A stretch of DNA of 64,000 bases from Temnopleurus reevesii (Eukaryota; Echinodermata; Echinoidea; Temnopleuroida; Temnopleuridae). Shown one piece after another: positions 62,870-64,000 of this stretch. Below the pieces are notes generated by a model. That model saw only the letters and a list, made by a program, of their open reading frames with translations. It had not been told where the DNA came from and did not search any database. The number at the start of each line of letters is the position of its first letter. The first letter of the stretch is position 1. The position numbers were made by a program, and so were the translations under genes. The stretch is from contig BQKZ01002897.1 in assembly GCA_036244855.1 (NCBI GenBank), positions 11,601-75,600 of the forward strand, read 5' to 3'.

Positions 62870-63780
62870 AAGAGATAAATTGAGAAAAAAAGGGTCATGG
62901 GTAAGACAATGAAAAAGTAAATGTAAAAGAGAGGAATGAAGAGAAAGGAAGAGGAGGTGGAAGAGGGAACTGCAGATCATAGAGAATAGGCAGATAAGTA
63001 GAGCAGGGAAGAAAGAGANGACCACATCTCGGCCGTTACCTCGCTACCGAACAGAGAACCGCCATACATGTAGAAATTATCCTGTGAGAAAGAAAATGAG
63101 AAGTAGATTAATGAATCTCATAGGGGGAACCAATCCCTGGAATAATCGTTTTCTCATTGAATGAAGCAAAATCAGAAGACCCAGCGGTGAAAATTTGAGC
63201 AAAATCGGACAATCCGTTCAAAATATATGAATTTTCAAATTCTCAAAGATATGGCAATTGCAACCGCAGATGGGGTTCCGCGCTATCAGCAACATTGGCA
63301 GAAACTGGCTGGAGAGGGAACTGCAGAACATAAAGTATAGGCAGAGAGGCAGAGAACTGGAAACTGAGGGAGAGAGAAAGAGAGACAGACAAATAGATAA
63401 AAGGGTGTAAAATACATTGACAACAGAATAGGAATGAGAAAGAACAGTTAAAAGAGAGAAGAGAAGAGTAGGGAACAGAACGTGAGGAGAAAGAGGGTGG
63501 ATAGAGAAATGCTGACCAAAAAAAGAAAGGGGATAAGTGATTGAAAAGAAGAGAAATAGAGATAGGGAGAGAGAGACAGAAAGATAGATAAAAGGGTATA
63601 TGTTGACAACAGCATGAAAATGAGAAAGTACAAGTAAAAGAGAAAAGAGAAGAGAGGGGAAGAGAAGGCTAGGAGAAAGGGGAGAGTTTACAGGGAAATT
63701 CTGAACAAAAAGAATGGGGAAAGTGGTAGAGAGAGAGAGTGAAAGAGAGAAACTAGATAATAAAAGGGTGCGTAATATGT
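62870..63780. repeat. Purine-rich tandem repeat, period about 185 bases
   Basis: Units share AGATAGATAAAAGGGT, TTGACAACAG(A/C)AT, GAGAAAG and GGAGAAAG(A/G)GG at about 63390, 63585 and 63755, plus an earlier related block. In transcript sense it is a long CT-rich tract. The exon fragment at 63018-63085 is embedded in this array. Confidence 0.7.
63018..63085 (-). pseudogene. Partial copy of the acceptor edge of exon 61500-61716
   Basis: It repeats the acceptor (TCTCACAG) and about 65 exon bases reading DNFYMYGGSLFGSEVTAEMW, with one synonymous difference. It is then broken off into purine-rich repeat DNA next to an undetermined base (63019). It lies 1.35 kb upstream of the real exon in transcript order. 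Confidence 0.85.
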
Positions 63781-64000
63781 AGACAAAAAATAACTCTGTT
63801 CAAGGCCTCAGGGAACTGCACCATTGTCTGAATATTTCAGCTCAATGATAATATGACGCAAATGCAGACGCAATTGAACACTGCTCTTGTGAATTGAATA
63901 GCAGGGTAATTGAGGAAAACCAAATTGAATTACACCTTTTACGAATCCAAGTTCATCCTCATAAAACCCGAATTTCTTCTCATCAACTGTAAAGAATGTT

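Larger units (their letters stand above)
61717..64000 (-). other. Attractin intron, truncated by the window end
   Basis: No further exon was recognised up to 64000. It holds a two-copy repeat (62030-62220), a fold-back element (62290-62420), a partial exon copy (63018-63085) and purine-rich tandem repeats (62870-63780). Confidence 0.6.

Overview
The window is animal nuclear DNA: AT-rich, intron-rich and full of short dispersed repeats. It carries two genes that can be read with confidence. The repeats (tRNA-derived SINEs with intact A and B boxes, several palindromic fold-back families, an RTE-like LINE fragment, many microsatellites) together with the protein sequences suggest a sea urchin or related echinoderm. 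That assignment is inference from style, not from a search.

Positions 1-3847 are repeat-bearing upstream DNA. A complete four-exon MORN4 gene lies on the + strand (coding 3871-6447, 148 residues). The next 11 kb (6448-17806) contain no recognisable coding exon and separate two convergent genes; they probably hold both 3' UTRs, a LINE fragment and fold-back repeats. From 64000 down to 17807 the minus strand carries the 3' part of an attractin-type gene (ATRN/ATRNL1 ortholog). The 5' exons (signal peptide, CUB, EGF, first Kelch blades) are outside the window. Fourteen constant ectodomain exons follow one another with matching phases: Kelch, PSI-type cysteine modules, laminin-type EGF and membrane-proximal domain. 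Two constant cytoplasmic exons end the gene; the first carries the MASRPFA motif that in vertebrate attractin/MEGF8 proteins recruits the E3 ligase MGRN1.

The most interesting feature lies between the last ectodomain exon (39869-40023) and the MASRPFA exon (19168-19269). Vertebrate attractins have one transmembrane segment there. Here six separate exons (36281-36541, 33707-33922, 31090-31230, 30469-30603, 28519-28659, 26342-26476) each start and end in phase 0. Each encodes one hydrophobic helix followed by a 14-16-residue basic juxtamembrane tail with the same [KR]-[VFIL] start. All fit the same upstream and downstream exons, and only an odd number of helices keeps MASRPFA in the cytosol. 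I read this as a mutually exclusive transmembrane cassette array: a constant ectodomain and constant E3-recruiting tail joined through a selectable membrane helix.

A second pattern is that at least nine exons are flanked by tandem, partial, decayed copies of one of their own edges (exon piece plus splice site plus adjacent intron). These copies create arrays of spare acceptors or donors, and two of the alternative transmembrane exons carry such arrays. The mammalian attractin C-type lectin domain is also missing from its expected place.
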